This document shows, piece after piece, positions 15,931 to 24,271 of a stretch of 64,000 nt of DNA. Positions within the stretch are counted from its first letter, which is position 1. Every line of letters begins with the position of its first letter. The notes beneath the pieces are model-generated. The model was not told the DNA's origin. It ran no database searches and worked only from the letters and a program-made list of their open reading frames with translations. The position numbers were made by a program, and so were the translations under genes. Source of the DNA: Brevibacillus composti (lineage in GTDB: Bacteria; Bacillota; Bacilli; Brevibacillales; Brevibacillaceae); NCBI RefSeq assembly GCF_016406105.1, contig NZ_CP066308.1, positions 2,329,501 through 2,393,500 on the forward strand, written 5' to 3'.

Positions 15931-17001
15931 TCATCGGATGAGCGCCTCTTCCAGATCCACCCCGAGTACGGCTCCGAGCGCTTCCAGCTCGGCGGCTACT
16001 TTTTCGGGCAGAGGGATCCCTTCTTTCATGTGCTGCTCAGCCAGGAACCATTCCTTCTCGCCGGGGATCCATATTTTCTCATGACCGGTTGCATGCGGCT
16101 CGGCCTTGATCTGTCTCAGATAGTGGTCCATCTGCTGCCGAAACACCGGAAGCGGCATAAATCTATCGATGTCGATGACCCAAAAGAAATGGCCGACATT
16201 TTGCGGGTGATCCGCGTTGTCGTAGAGGCTCTGCACCCCGGGGCCGTGGCCCGCTCCTGTCAGCAAGCCGCAGAATATGTCCGCAAACATGGCCAGTCCA
16301 TATCCTTTCGCACCTCCGATTGGAAGCAAGGCACCCCGCAGCGCCTTGGCCGGGTCGGTGGTCGCTTCTCCCTGCTCGTCGATGGCCCACCCTGGCGGAA
16401 TCGCTTCTCCTTTTTGCATGGCCAAAGCGATCTTGCCCCGGGCTGCGACCGTCGTCGCCATATCCAGGACGAAGGGGGGCTCCTCACCCGTCGGGACTCC
16501 CACTGCGATCGGATTGGAGCCAAAGAACGGGCGGATCCCGCCTGTCGGGGCCATCGTCGCCGGCGCATTGGACATGACAAGCAAGATCTGCCCTTTTTCT
16601 ACCGCTTGCAACGCAAAATAGGAACAGGCGCCGAAATGGTTGGAGGCGCGGACACCGACGATTCCCGTGCCGTAGCGTTTGGCCAGTTCGCTCGCGGCAT
16701 GCAAGGCAGCGTCTCCTACCACCGCTCCGAGCTGATTCTTTCCGTCGAGCAAGGCCGTCGCACCCTCCTGCCTGATGATCTCTGGCCTGGTGCCGGGGTC
16801 GATCAGGCCCGCCTGCACTCTCTGTACATACACCGGCAATCGTGCCAATCCATGGGAATGAACGCCGCGCAGGTCGGCATGGACAAGCGAACGGGCGACA
16901 GTCTCCGCATCCGCCGGAGATACTTTCGCCCGTGCAAAAATCTCTTCTGCAAACCTCTCCAGCCGTTTCCATTCATACAGCTTTCGCCTCACCTCTTCCA
17001 C
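15931..17001 (-). CDS. LDH2/MDH2-family oxidoreductase (malate/lactate/ureidoglycolate type)
   Basis: This NAD(P)-dependent 2-hydroxyacid dehydrogenase belongs to the LDH2 fold, which differs from classical Rossmann dehydrogenases. Family blocks are DLRGVHSHGLARLP near residue 40, NHFGACSYFA, APTGG..PFFGSNPIAVGVP and GAKGYGLAM. About 356 residues from the GTG at 17001 fits the family; a GTG at 16992 is equally possible, and the longer upstream frame is probably noncoding. Substrates in this family include malate, L-lactate, ureidoglycolate, sulpholactate and 2,3-diketogulonate, and the sequence does not let me choose. It precedes panD by 65 bases. Confidence 0.85.
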   Translation of the reverse strand: MEEVRRKLYEWKRLERFAEEIFARAKVSPADAETVARSLVHADLRGVHSHGLARLPVYVQRVQAGLIDPGTRPEIIRQEGATALLDGKNQLGAVVGDAALHAASELAKRYGTGIVGVRASNHFGACSYFALQAVEKGQILLVMSNAPATMAPTGGIRPFFGSNPIAVGVPTGEEPPFVLDMATTVAARGKIALAMQKGEAIPPGWAIDEQGEATTDPAKALRGALLPIGGAKGYGLAMFADIFCGLLTGAGHGPGVQSLYDNADHPQNVGHFFWVIDIDRFMPLPVFRQQMDHYLRQIKAEPHATGHEKIWIPGEKEWFLAEQHMKEGIPLPEKVAAELEALGAVLGVDLEEALIR

Positions 17002-17123
17002 GCCCTCTCTGCTGGAAATCTGCCTACCCGGCTCTCTGCTAATCTGAATATAGATATGAACGCAAAGAAAACACCGACACGGACAGAGGCCTAAACCGCA
17101 GGAAAAACGACGAGGCGGAAACA

Positions 17124-17154
17124 TAAAAAAACCAGCCCGGAAAAGGGGCTGGTT
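17124..17154 (-). terminator. Terminator of the tandem PBP4 gene
   Basis: The stem AACCAGCCC / GGGCTGGTT with a 7-nt loop and a seven-base T run on the minus strand lies 51 bases after the stop at 17205. Confidence 0.85.
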
Positions 17155-17204
17155 ACAAGCAAAGTCGCCTGCACAGGCATAGGGAAAAGGCTCAGGCCAA
17201 TTCA

Positions 17205-20105
17205 TCAGTCTGCGTAGGATGCCAATGCTTCCACGATGCGGTCCTGAATTCCTATCAAAAATCCGCTCTTGGGCGTGTACCCGTTCAACATGATGGAAAA
17301 GATCAGCGTCTGCCCGTCTTGGGTATGGACGTATCCGGAAAGGCTGCTCACTCCGGTGAGCGTTCCCGTTTTGGCCCGGGCATTGTCGGCAGCCGCCGTC
17401 CCTTTCATCCGGTTCGCCAGCGTGCCATCTACCCCCGCGATGGGCAGCGAGTCGAGATAGGTCTGGTATTCGTCATGGGCCGCCATGCCCTCCAGGAGAG
17501 CGGCAACATGGCGAGGCGAGATCAGATTGTAGCGAGTCAGACCGGATCCGTCGACCATGTCAAAATTGCTCGGGACGCCAAGCCGGTCTAGCGTCTCCAT
17601 GACCACCTCGACGCCAGCGGACGCGCTCCCCTCCTGTTTCCTCACGGCTCCCAATGTCTTCAGCAGCATTTCCGCATAGAAATTGTCGCTCCGTTTGTTG
17701 AGATACGTGATGATTTCCGAGAGCGGACGGGAGTGGAACGACGTCCATTTCACCGCCTGAGCCGGCACGGTGCCGATGCGGATATCGCTGTTCCCGCCAA
17801 AGGAAATGCCATCCTTTTCCATCGTCTCGCGGAGAACGGTTCCGACGTACAATGCAGGATTTTCCACCGGCACGCGCTCGTAATCCTGTGCCGTGCCCAA
17901 TGGCAGATTGCCGGTCACGTGAATCGTGTTGGTTCCCCGATCGCGCTCGATGGCAAAGGTTTTGGGCTGGTCGGCGCTGACCGTTTTCGCCTCGTTGATG
18001 ACTGTGACATAGTCAGTCTTCGGCAAGAGCTGGATCGGAACCGGATCGCCCACCCCGCTGCCCGGCTCAAATTCGATCATGACGGTGCCGCGGTTCATGG
18101 CCAGGGCACCGAGCAGCGGGTTGTAGTAGTAGCTCTCGTCATCCCATGCCCAGCCCAGGCCGAGCCGCTGCTGATCAAAATAGCTCTCGTCCAGGATCAA
18201 ATCGCCATTCACCCGCTTGATCCCCTGTTCTTTCAGCCAGGCGACGATCGACTCGATGGAGACGCCCTCCTGCACCTTGAGCTTGTCTTCGGTATGCAGG
18301 GTCGGATCGCCATAGCCTTTGAGATAGAGATCGCCCTGGTAAATGCCATTGGACGGCGGTGCAGCCGACCCCCACAGCTCTGTCGCGTACTGGTAGTCAC
18401 TGCCCAACTGGTCCAATGCTGCCGCTGTCGTGAGCAGCTTCAGATTGGATGCAGGCGTCAGCAGTGTATCTGCTTCATGCTCGAACCAGACCGCTGGCTC
18501 ACCAGCTTCTTCCGCGCCGCCCGCTTTTTTGACCAAGACACCGGCAGTGATGCCTGCGCCTTCCGCTTCCGCCACGATCGGATCCAACAGGGCGGAGAGC
18601 TTGTATGTCGTCTCCTCCGAAGTCTCACCGCCCGGAGCCTGGCTCTGGGGATACTCGGCGAGCAGAATCGCGATCCGGTCCTGGAGGTCTCGCGCGTACT
18701 TCGATTTGTAGATGCCGTTGATCAGGATGGAAAAGGCGAGCTTGTTACCGTTCTTCGCGGTTGCATAGCCGGAGAGGGTATTTACCCCGCCCATCGAGCC
18801 GGTCTTGGCCGCCACCCGCTTTTCGGCTGCAGTTCCTTTCAACCGGTTTTTCAAGGTGCCGTCGACACCGGCGACAGGAAGAGATTGCTCAAACACATCC
18901 CGGTACTCCTGGTCCTGCACGAAGCTGAGCAGACGAACCATCTGACTCGCCGTGATCCAGTTAAAGCGGGAAAGGCCCGATCCATCCTTTTGCACAAAGC
19001 CGCCTTCGATGCCGGCCCGTTTGAGCACCTCCGCGACGACTTCGCTGCCCGCCTCGGCAGAGCCTTCCCCTTTTTCGACGGCTCCCAGCGTCTTGAGCAG
19101 CATCTCGGCATAGAAGTTGTCGCTCTCTTTGTTCAGCTCCGTAATAATCTCAGAGAGCGGCGGGGAGAGATGGGTATAAAAAGGCACGCCATTTGTCACG
19201 GTTGTCTTTTCCGCTTTTGCCTGCGGATGCAGTTTGATTCCGGCTGCGCCGAGACGCTGCATCCAGATATCGGCTGCAAACAGCGCCGGGTCCTCCATCG
19301 TCACCGCCTCTTCATAGGGAGGGGCGTCCACGCCGATCGTCCCGGTAAAGATCAGCCTGTTTGTTCCGCGCGGCCGCTCGACAGCGATCTGGCTGCCCTT
19401 GCCAGCGACAGTCTGCAGTTGATTGTCGACCTGCAGGTATTCCGTACCGGGGTCCATGGTCAAAACGGGCGTGTCTCCCGCTGCCGCTCCCGGTTCAACC
19501 GTAATGTTCACTGCGTTCTTATGTACAGCCAGCGCGCTGATCTGGGCACTGTATCCGTACGGTTCATCATCCCACATCCAGCCAAAGCCGAGGCGGATGC
19601 CGTCAAAATAACTGTCATCGACCAGCAGTTTTCCGTTTACCTGCTCGATTCCCTTTTCCTTCAGAGCCGAGGCGATGCTTTGCAGATCGGCTGAGGTCAG
19701 ACTTGGGTCTCCCAAGCCCTTCAGCACCAGATCCCCGTTCAGGACGCCGCCGTTTGACACCTCTCCGGTGAGGTACACCTCTGTTTTCCACTGGTAATCG
19801 GGTCCCAGGCGGTCGAGTGCAGCGATCGTGGTAAACAGCTTCATGTTGGATGCGGGGACGTATGTCCTGTCCGCCAGATGGCTGTACAGGATTTTCTTCT
19901 CCGTCAGGTCGTACACCTGAATCCCCGCATGCAGACCGATGCTTTCGGGGTTTTTGTCCAGCTCGGCGAGCAGTTGTTCGATACCGGCTGCTAGCGGTTC
20001 GGCCCGGACAGCCGTGTCCTGGGCAAAAGCCGGCACTGCCGCTAGCTGAAACAGTAGCATCACCAGCAGCAGCCAACAGCCTGTCCGTGAAAGCAGTCTT
20101 TTCAT
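17205..20105 (-). CDS. Tandem double-domain PBP4-type D-Ala-D-Ala carboxypeptidase
   Basis: This is a 966-residue exported penicillin-binding protein made of two full peptidase S13 (DacB/PBP4) units in one chain. It begins with a signal peptide ending AFA at about 28. Unit 1 has SNMK at 86-89 (nucleophile S86, K89), SDN at 328-330 and KTG at 434-436. Unit 2 has SNLK at 553-556, SDN at 806-808 and KTG at 912-914. Both therefore keep all three catalytic motifs. Normal family members are about 450-500 residues with one unit. These enzymes trim the terminal D-alanine of peptidoglycan stem peptides or cut cross-links. The gene is monocistronic with a terminator. Confidence 0.92.
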   Translation of the reverse strand: MKRLLSRTGCWLLLVMLLFQLAAVPAFAQDTAVRAEPLAAGIEQLLAELDKNPESIGLHAGIQVYDLTEKKILYSHLADRTYVPASNMKLFTTIAALDRLGPDYQWKTEVYLTGEVSNGGVLNGDLVLKGLGDPSLTSADLQSIASALKEKGIEQVNGKLLVDDSYFDGIRLGFGWMWDDEPYGYSAQISALAVHKNAVNITVEPGAAAGDTPVLTMDPGTEYLQVDNQLQTVAGKGSQIAVERPRGTNRLIFTGTIGVDAPPYEEAVTMEDPALFAADIWMQRLGAAGIKLHPQAKAEKTTVTNGVPFYTHLSPPLSEIITELNKESDNFYAEMLLKTLGAVEKGEGSAEAGSEVVAEVLKRAGIEGGFVQKDGSGLSRFNWITASQMVRLLSFVQDQEYRDVFEQSLPVAGVDGTLKNRLKGTAAEKRVAAKTGSMGGVNTLSGYATAKNGNKLAFSILINGIYKSKYARDLQDRIAILLAEYPQSQAPGGETSEETTYKLSALLDPIVAEAEGAGITAGVLVKKAGGAEEAGEPAVWFEHEADTLLTPASNLKLLTTAAALDQLGSDYQYATELWGSAAPPSNGIYQGDLYLKGYGDPTLHTEDKLKVQEGVSIESIVAWLKEQGIKRVNGDLILDESYFDQQRLGLGWAWDDESYYYNPLLGALAMNRGTVMIEFEPGSGVGDPVPIQLLPKTDYVTVINEAKTVSADQPKTFAIERDRGTNTIHVTGNLPLGTAQDYERVPVENPALYVGTVLRETMEKDGISFGGNSDIRIGTVPAQAVKWTSFHSRPLSEIITYLNKRSDNFYAEMLLKTLGAVRKQEGSASAGVEVVMETLDRLGVPSNFDMVDGSGLTRYNLISPRHVAALLEGMAAHDEYQTYLDSLPIAGVDGTLANRMKGTAAADNARAKTGTLTGVSSLSGYVHTQDGQTLIFSIMLNGYTPKSGFLIGIQDRIVEALASYAD

Positions 20106-20174
20106 AGTACCCTCCTCGTCCTATTTTGTTGTCCCTGCAGCAGTTCTAGAAGCATACTTCCTTATTCTATCACT

Positions 20175-20597
20175 TTGTCCAACTTTTCGGAATATTACCA
20201 CAATACTATGCGTGAAGTCGCATTTCTTCTTCTGGGCATGTCCCGGCATACAAAAAATGAGAGGATCGTCAACTACGTCCAGACGATACAGCTTGAACAT
20301 GGCCTTTTGGGGACTCCTCCGCGTCCGCTCCGTCTGCTCAGCACAGGTGTGGGGCCCTTGCCCGATCGTTCCCATCGCTTGAACCTGAGCTACCCCGGCC
20401 CGCTCGCAGAGGGGCAGTATGTCCTGTTTTTGAAAAAGGTAAGGCGCAGCGATCTGTACAGTACCGTCGGGCTCTGGCAGGGCATCTACCCCGTCTATGA
20501 CGGCAAGACGATCACCCTGGAGGGTCAAGGCTTCCCGGAGTTGAACCAACTGACGATCGCCGAGCTGCGGCGAAAAATCAACCAGAACCGCCGGTAA
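20175..20597 (+). CDS. Hypothetical protein, start unclear, possibly 5'-truncated
   Basis: This is an open frame of up to 140 residues. The C-terminal part (YVLFLKKV, GLWQGIYPVYDGK, ELNQLTIAELRRKI) looks like genuine protein and resembles small secreted hypothetical proteins of Bacillales, but the expected signal peptide is missing. The first possible start is a TTG at 20175 and the next an ATG at 20208; neither has a good ribosome site. It may therefore be the surviving 3' part of a damaged gene. A terminator follows about 75 bases later. The divergent neighbour is the tandem PBP4 gene. Confidence 0.5.
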   Translation: MSNFSEYYHNTMREVAFLLLGMSRHTKNERIVNYVQTIQLEHGLLGTPPRPLRLLSTGVGPLPDRSHRLNLSYPGPLAEGQYVLFLKKVRRSDLYSTVGLWQGIYPVYDGKTITLEGQGFPELNQLTIAELRRKINQNRR

Positions 20598-20672
20598 ACG
20601 AGAAGAGGCCGCTCGCTTTTCCCCGCGGAACAGGCAGCGGGGACAGGCGAGCAGCCTGTGTGTCGCATCAAC

Positions 20673-20704
20673 GTCACGGAAAGCATCGCTCCCGTGACTT
20701 TTTT
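20673..20704 (+). terminator. Terminator after the 140-aa ORF
   Basis: The stem GTCACGG / CCGTGAC with a 12-nt loop is followed by TTTTTT on the plus strand. The T run touches the stop codon of the convergent 41-residue gene. Confidence 0.75.
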
Positions 20705-20829
20705 CATCCATACAAGGCCTGGATCTCCCGATACATAAAAATGCCGATGGCCAGTGCGGATACCACGACGGTCGCGATGAAGGCCCAGATCACCAGCTTG
20801 CTGTTTCGGTTATTGTTCGGATTGCTCAT
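20704..20829 (-). CDS. Small single-span membrane protein (41 aa)
   Basis: This 41-residue protein has a polar, asparagine-rich start (MSNPNNNRNSK), one hydrophobic helix at about 12-31 and a short charged tail (MYREIQALYG). A strong AAGGAG lies seven bases before the ATG, so translation is likely. Such one-TM microproteins are common in Bacillales, often in sporulating cells, but no family is recognised here. It lies downstream of the thiamine operon terminator. Confidence 0.6.
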   Translation of the reverse strand: MSNPNNNRNSKLVIWAFIATVVVSALAIGIFMYREIQALYG

Positions 20830-20898
20830 TTGTCGTCTCCTTGTAAAAAGTTGCCTTTCTTTCTGCTACCCTCACTTTATACTATAAAACGCTTCTTC

Positions 20899-20929
20899 AC
20901 AAAACAAAACTCCCCAGAGGAGAGTTTTG
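20899..20929 (-). terminator. Terminator of the thi operon
   Basis: The stem CAAAACTC / GAGTTTTG (20905-20929) with T residues on the minus strand lies 12 bases beyond the thiY stop. Confidence 0.7.
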
Positions 20930-20940
20930 TCGGTTTGCCA

Positions 20941-21969
20941 TCATTTTGTTAGATTTCGCATGACATCTTCCGGTTTTACTTCTTTGGCAATCAGCTTTTC
21001 CTGCAGCATCCAATCGATCAGCTTCTGGTAGGATTCGGCGGATTGGCTTCCAAACGGCTCGCTGCCGGCATCCATCAGCGGAAGCAAAATGTCTAGGCTC
21101 CTCGTTTCCACATCCTCTTCGAGCGGGAATTCCTTTGCCTGTTTGGCGAGCAGTGATGTCAGCACTTCTTCCTTGTGTTCCTGCACATAGGCTTGTCCTT
21201 TGGCTGCTGCCCGGAGAAATGCCGCGAGCGCCTCTTCCTTTTTGGCGAGCGTGTCGTCGCTGGTGGCGATGACCAGCTCATAGTAATCGGGCACACCGAA
21301 ATCGCTCGGCTTGATCACATGCACAGGCACGCCGTGCTTCTCCAGGATCACCTGTTCGTGGTTGATATAGCCGCCGACGACTGCGTCCACTTTTTTCGCG
21401 GTCAGCGCCGGGATAATGTCAAAGCCGATGTCGGTAAAGGACAGGCCGGAATCGTCGCCCCCTGCTTCTTTCACTACTGTGCGCACGATCGATTCATCGA
21501 GCGGCACCGACGGATAGCCGATGTTTTTGCCGGCTAATTTCTCCGGGCTGTCCAGGCCGCTGTCTTTGCGCGTCATGATTACATTCAGCGGATGGCGGAC
21601 CAGTGCCGCGATCGAGACCACCCCGATGTCCTCCGAGCGTGCCTGCACGACCTGCGGCTGATAGCTGATCGCCATATCCACCTTGCCCGCTCCCACCATC
21701 CGCAGCGGATCATTGGCATCTGACGGCATCTGCAGATTCACCTTCAGATTTTCATCCCGAAAATATCCCTGCTCTTCCGCGGCATAGAGAAAAGAATGCA
21801 CCGCATTGGGGTACCAATCTAGCGCCAGGGTCAATTCGACCGGTTCCGCAGCTGCCTTCTCCGGCTGTGCGCTGCCCTCCTCTTTGCCCGGCGCTGCAGG
21901 TTGTGATCCGCATGCCGCAAGTGCGGCAGCCAGACTCATCATGATGAGTGTTTTCGTCCATTTTTTCAT
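20941..21969 (-). CDS. thiY: ThiY-like pyrimidine-binding lipoprotein of an ABC importer
   Basis: This is a 342-residue lipoprotein: signal peptide, lipobox LAAC with the modified cysteine at about 20, a short acidic linker, then an NMT1/THI5-like solute-binding domain (LALDWYPNAVHSFLYAAEEQGYF and on). In characterised systems ThiY binds N-formyl-4-amino-5-aminomethyl-2-methylpyrimidine, salvaged from degraded thiamine, and passes it to ThiXZ. It sits last in an operon with thiX, thiZ and tenA, which supports the substrate. The permease gene is 13 bases upstream. Confidence 0.9.
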   Translation of the reverse strand: MKKWTKTLIMMSLAAALAACGSQPAAPGKEEGSAQPEKAAAEPVELTLALDWYPNAVHSFLYAAEEQGYFRDENLKVNLQMPSDANDPLRMVGAGKVDMAISYQPQVVQARSEDIGVVSIAALVRHPLNVIMTRKDSGLDSPEKLAGKNIGYPSVPLDESIVRTVVKEAGGDDSGLSFTDIGFDIIPALTAKKVDAVVGGYINHEQVILEKHGVPVHVIKPSDFGVPDYYELVIATSDDTLAKKEEALAAFLRAAAKGQAYVQEHKEEVLTSLLAKQAKEFPLEEDVETRSLDILLPLMDAGSEPFGSQSAESYQKLIDWMLQEKLIAKEVKPEDVMRNLTK

Positions 21970-21982
21970 GGTGCTCTCCTAC

Positions 21983-22759
21983 CTATCCATTCGATTTTCT
22001 TTTTCTATTCTTCGTTTGCGGCTTTGACCACAGCTCCAGACGCCCCGCCAGCCAGAAGAGCAGCATCCCCAAGACGGAGAGAAGCAGCACGGAGGCGAAC
22101 AATGCAGGGGCCTGAAAATTGCCCGATGCCCGCCGGCCGAAATAGCCCAATCCCTCGCTGGCTCCCAGCCATTCCCCGATAGTCGCACCGGATACGCTGT
22201 AGGTCGCCGCTACCTTTAATCCGCTGAAGAAGTGCGGCAGACTGGCGGGCAGCTGTAGCTTGCGGAATATCTGCCATTTGCTGGCGCCCATCGTGCGGAG
22301 CAGATTCATCATTTCCCGGTCGCAAGCGCGCAGCCCGTCATAGGTGCTGACGACAATGGGAAAAAACGTAAACAGAATCGTTACGGCAATTTTTCCGGAC
22401 AGATCATAGCCGAACCACAGGATAAAGACCGGGGACAGCGCGATGATCGGGATGGTCTGCGAGATGACGATGTAGGGATAGACCAGGCGCTCTGTCGTTT
22501 TGCTCATCGTCATCGCCAAGGCCAGCGCAATGCCGAACAGCACCGAGATGCTCAGTCCGAGCAGCACCTCTTTCAGCGTGGCCCATAAATGAATCCCCAG
22601 CAGCTGCTCCCGCAAATTCCACAGCGCGAGGAAGACCGCGCTCGGCGGCGGCAGGATGAAGACGGGCACGTCCAGCAGACGGCAGCCTGCCTCCCAGGCG
22701 AGGAGCAAGGCGCACAGGGAGATCACGAACCACAGCCCATTTCGCACCGATGCCATCAT
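21983..22759 (-). CDS. thiX: ThiX-like ABC permease for thiamine precursor
   Basis: This 258-residue inner-membrane permease of the SsuC/TauC-like type has about six TM segments and a conserved EAA loop (LRTMGASKWQIFRKLQLPASLP) that contacts the ATPase. The ATG overlaps the thiZ stop by four bases, so translation is coupled. It forms the channel of the ThiXYZ importer. Confidence 0.88.
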   Translation of the reverse strand: MMASVRNGLWFVISLCALLLAWEAGCRLLDVPVFILPPPSAVFLALWNLREQLLGIHLWATLKEVLLGLSISVLFGIALALAMTMSKTTERLVYPYIVISQTIPIIALSPVFILWFGYDLSGKIAVTILFTFFPIVVSTYDGLRACDREMMNLLRTMGASKWQIFRKLQLPASLPHFFSGLKVAATYSVSGATIGEWLGASEGLGYFGRRASGNFQAPALFASVLLLSVLGMLLFWLAGRLELWSKPQTKNRKRKSNG

Positions 22760-23538
22760 GCTCGCCCCCCTGCACTTGCCCCGTGGTGGGCGGTCTGATC
22801 GCGCAACAGCTGCCAGATCTCTTCCCGCAGAGCGTGAAACCGCGGGTGATTGCGGCTCTGCATGGACCGGGGACGCGGGACATCTACAATCAGCTCCACT
22901 GGCCGCCGGATCGGGCTGCCGGCAAGCACGATGACGCGGTCAGCCAGGAGGATCGCCTCGTCCAGGTCATGCGTGATCAGGAGCATGGTGCTGCCTGTCT
23001 GCTGCCACATGGAAAGCAGCCACTCCTGCATCTCCATGCGGGTGATTCCGTCCAATGCGCTGAAGGGTTCGTCCAGCAGCAAAAGGTCTGCGCCGGTCAT
23101 CAGCGCACGCAGGAAGGAGACGCGCTGCCGCATGCCCCCGGACAGCTCCGCGGGATAGGCATCTCTCCACTCGGCCAGTCCATAGCGGGGCAATTCTTTT
23201 TCAATGCGGGCCCGAACCTCTTTTTTGGGAAGTCCTTGTATCTCGAGCGGCAAGCCGGCATTTTCGCTGACGGTCCGCCACGCCATCAATAGGTCGCGCT
23301 GCGGCATATAGCCGACCTGCCCCAACCGATTTTTTTGCACCTGGCCATCCAGGCGTATTTCGCCGCGCTCCGGCTGCAACAGCCCGGCAGCCAGTTGAAA
23401 CAGCGTGCTTTTGCCGATGCCGCTCGGGCCGATCAGACTGACCAGCTCTCCCGCGCCGATCCGCAGGTCGAAGCCGTCCAGGATCGGCTTGTTTCCGTAG
23501 GAAAAGCGGACGCCGGAAAACGCTAGTTTATCTCGCAC
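22756..23538 (-). CDS. thiZ: ThiZ-like ABC transporter ATPase
   Basis: This 260-residue ATPase powers ThiXY. Walker A is GPSGIGKST, the signature is LSGGMRQR, and Walker B runs LLLLDEPFSALD with the switch histidine in LITHD. The start is a GTG with GGAGG ten bases ahead; it lies inside the end of tenA (16-base overlap), so the longer upstream frame is out-of-frame tenA. Genes thiZ-thiX-thiY are tightly packed. Confidence 0.9.
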   Translation of the reverse strand: MRDKLAFSGVRFSYGNKPILDGFDLRIGAGELVSLIGPSGIGKSTLFQLAAGLLQPERGEIRLDGQVQKNRLGQVGYMPQRDLLMAWRTVSENAGLPLEIQGLPKKEVRARIEKELPRYGLAEWRDAYPAELSGGMRQRVSFLRALMTGADLLLLDEPFSALDGITRMEMQEWLLSMWQQTGSTMLLITHDLDEAILLADRVIVLAGSPIRRPVELIVDVPRPRSMQSRNHPRFHALREEIWQLLRDQTAHHGASAGGRA

Positions 23539-24203
23539 GGCCACATTTCCTCCGTGTACGCCATCTCCCAGAACAGATATTCCATGCGGGATGTGTTCAG
23601 AAAATGCTCCTCCAGGATCGCCAGCTCTGCTTCTGATTTGCCCTCCGCGAGCTGATCCATCAGATCGATCAGCCACTGTGCGAGCTGGCCGAACTCTTCC
23701 GAGCTGTAGGTGCGCACCCAATCGCCGTACCACTCATGCTCCGCCGCCCCTTCGATTCTCGCCAGTCTCTTTCCGATCTCCCAATAGCTCCAGGCGCAGG
23801 GCAGCACCGCACTCACCAGCTCAGCCAGCGTTCCCTGATGCGCCACCTTCAGCATGTAGCTAGTGTAGGCCAGCATGACAAAGCTCGGCTTGGTCTGTTC
23901 CAGCTCTTCGCGGGTAATACCGAAGCGGGCCGCATACTGGCGATGCAGATCCATCTCGAAGTTGAGCGTGGCTTCTTGAAGTGCGGCGAACCGTGAGCTG
24001 GTCGCCAGATCATGGGCTTTGGTGCTGGCGATGGCGAACATTTTCGCGTATTCAATGAGGTAGACGTAGTCCTGTTTCATGTAAAAGCGGAAGGACTCGA
24101 TCGGCAGACTGCCATCCCCCAGGCCCCTGACAAATGGATGCTGGTATTTGCGTTCCCAGAGAGGCCCCACTTTTTCCAACAGACGCTGCGTAAATGTTGA
24201 CAA
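23523..24203 (-). CDS. tenA: TenA thiaminase II / aminopyrimidine aminohydrolase
   Basis: TenA hydrolyses 4-amino-5-aminomethyl-2-methylpyrimidine to HMP, allowing reuse of degraded thiamine. The protein has 226 residues. The nucleophile is C136 in LPCAWSYWE, and the acidic residue near the C-terminus is E213 in FWEMAY, which is the TenA_C type. The TTG start is eight bases behind AAGGAG; a GTG three codons earlier is too close to that site. Together with ThiXYZ this is the classic thiamine-salvage set. Confidence 0.92.
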   Translation of the reverse strand: MSTFTQRLLEKVGPLWERKYQHPFVRGLGDGSLPIESFRFYMKQDYVYLIEYAKMFAIASTKAHDLATSSRFAALQEATLNFEMDLHRQYAARFGITREELEQTKPSFVMLAYTSYMLKVAHQGTLAELVSAVLPCAWSYWEIGKRLARIEGAAEHEWYGDWVRTYSSEEFGQLAQWLIDLMDQLAEGKSEAELAILEEHFLNTSRMEYLFWEMAYTEEMWPCEIN

Positions 24204-24232
24204 TTCACACACTCCTTTTTCCTTGGACTTGC

Positions 24233-24271
24233 TAAAAATTGAATAGACGTCCCTGCCGCAGGCTATTCAAT
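24233..24271 (-). terminator. Hairpin with T run spanning the thiG stop codon
   Basis: On the minus strand ATTGAATAG and CTATTCAAT pair across a 16-base loop and are followed by TTTTT. The thiG stop codon lies inside the upstream arm. It may lower expression of tenA-thiZXY relative to thiSG rather than end the operon fully. Confidence 0.5.

Noticed and set aside
17733-19694. A 653-codon open frame on the plus strand opposite the tandem PBP4 gene
   Set aside because: It is an antisense shadow of a GC-rich gene. The translation has no motif and biased low-complexity composition, and the minus-strand product is unmistakable.
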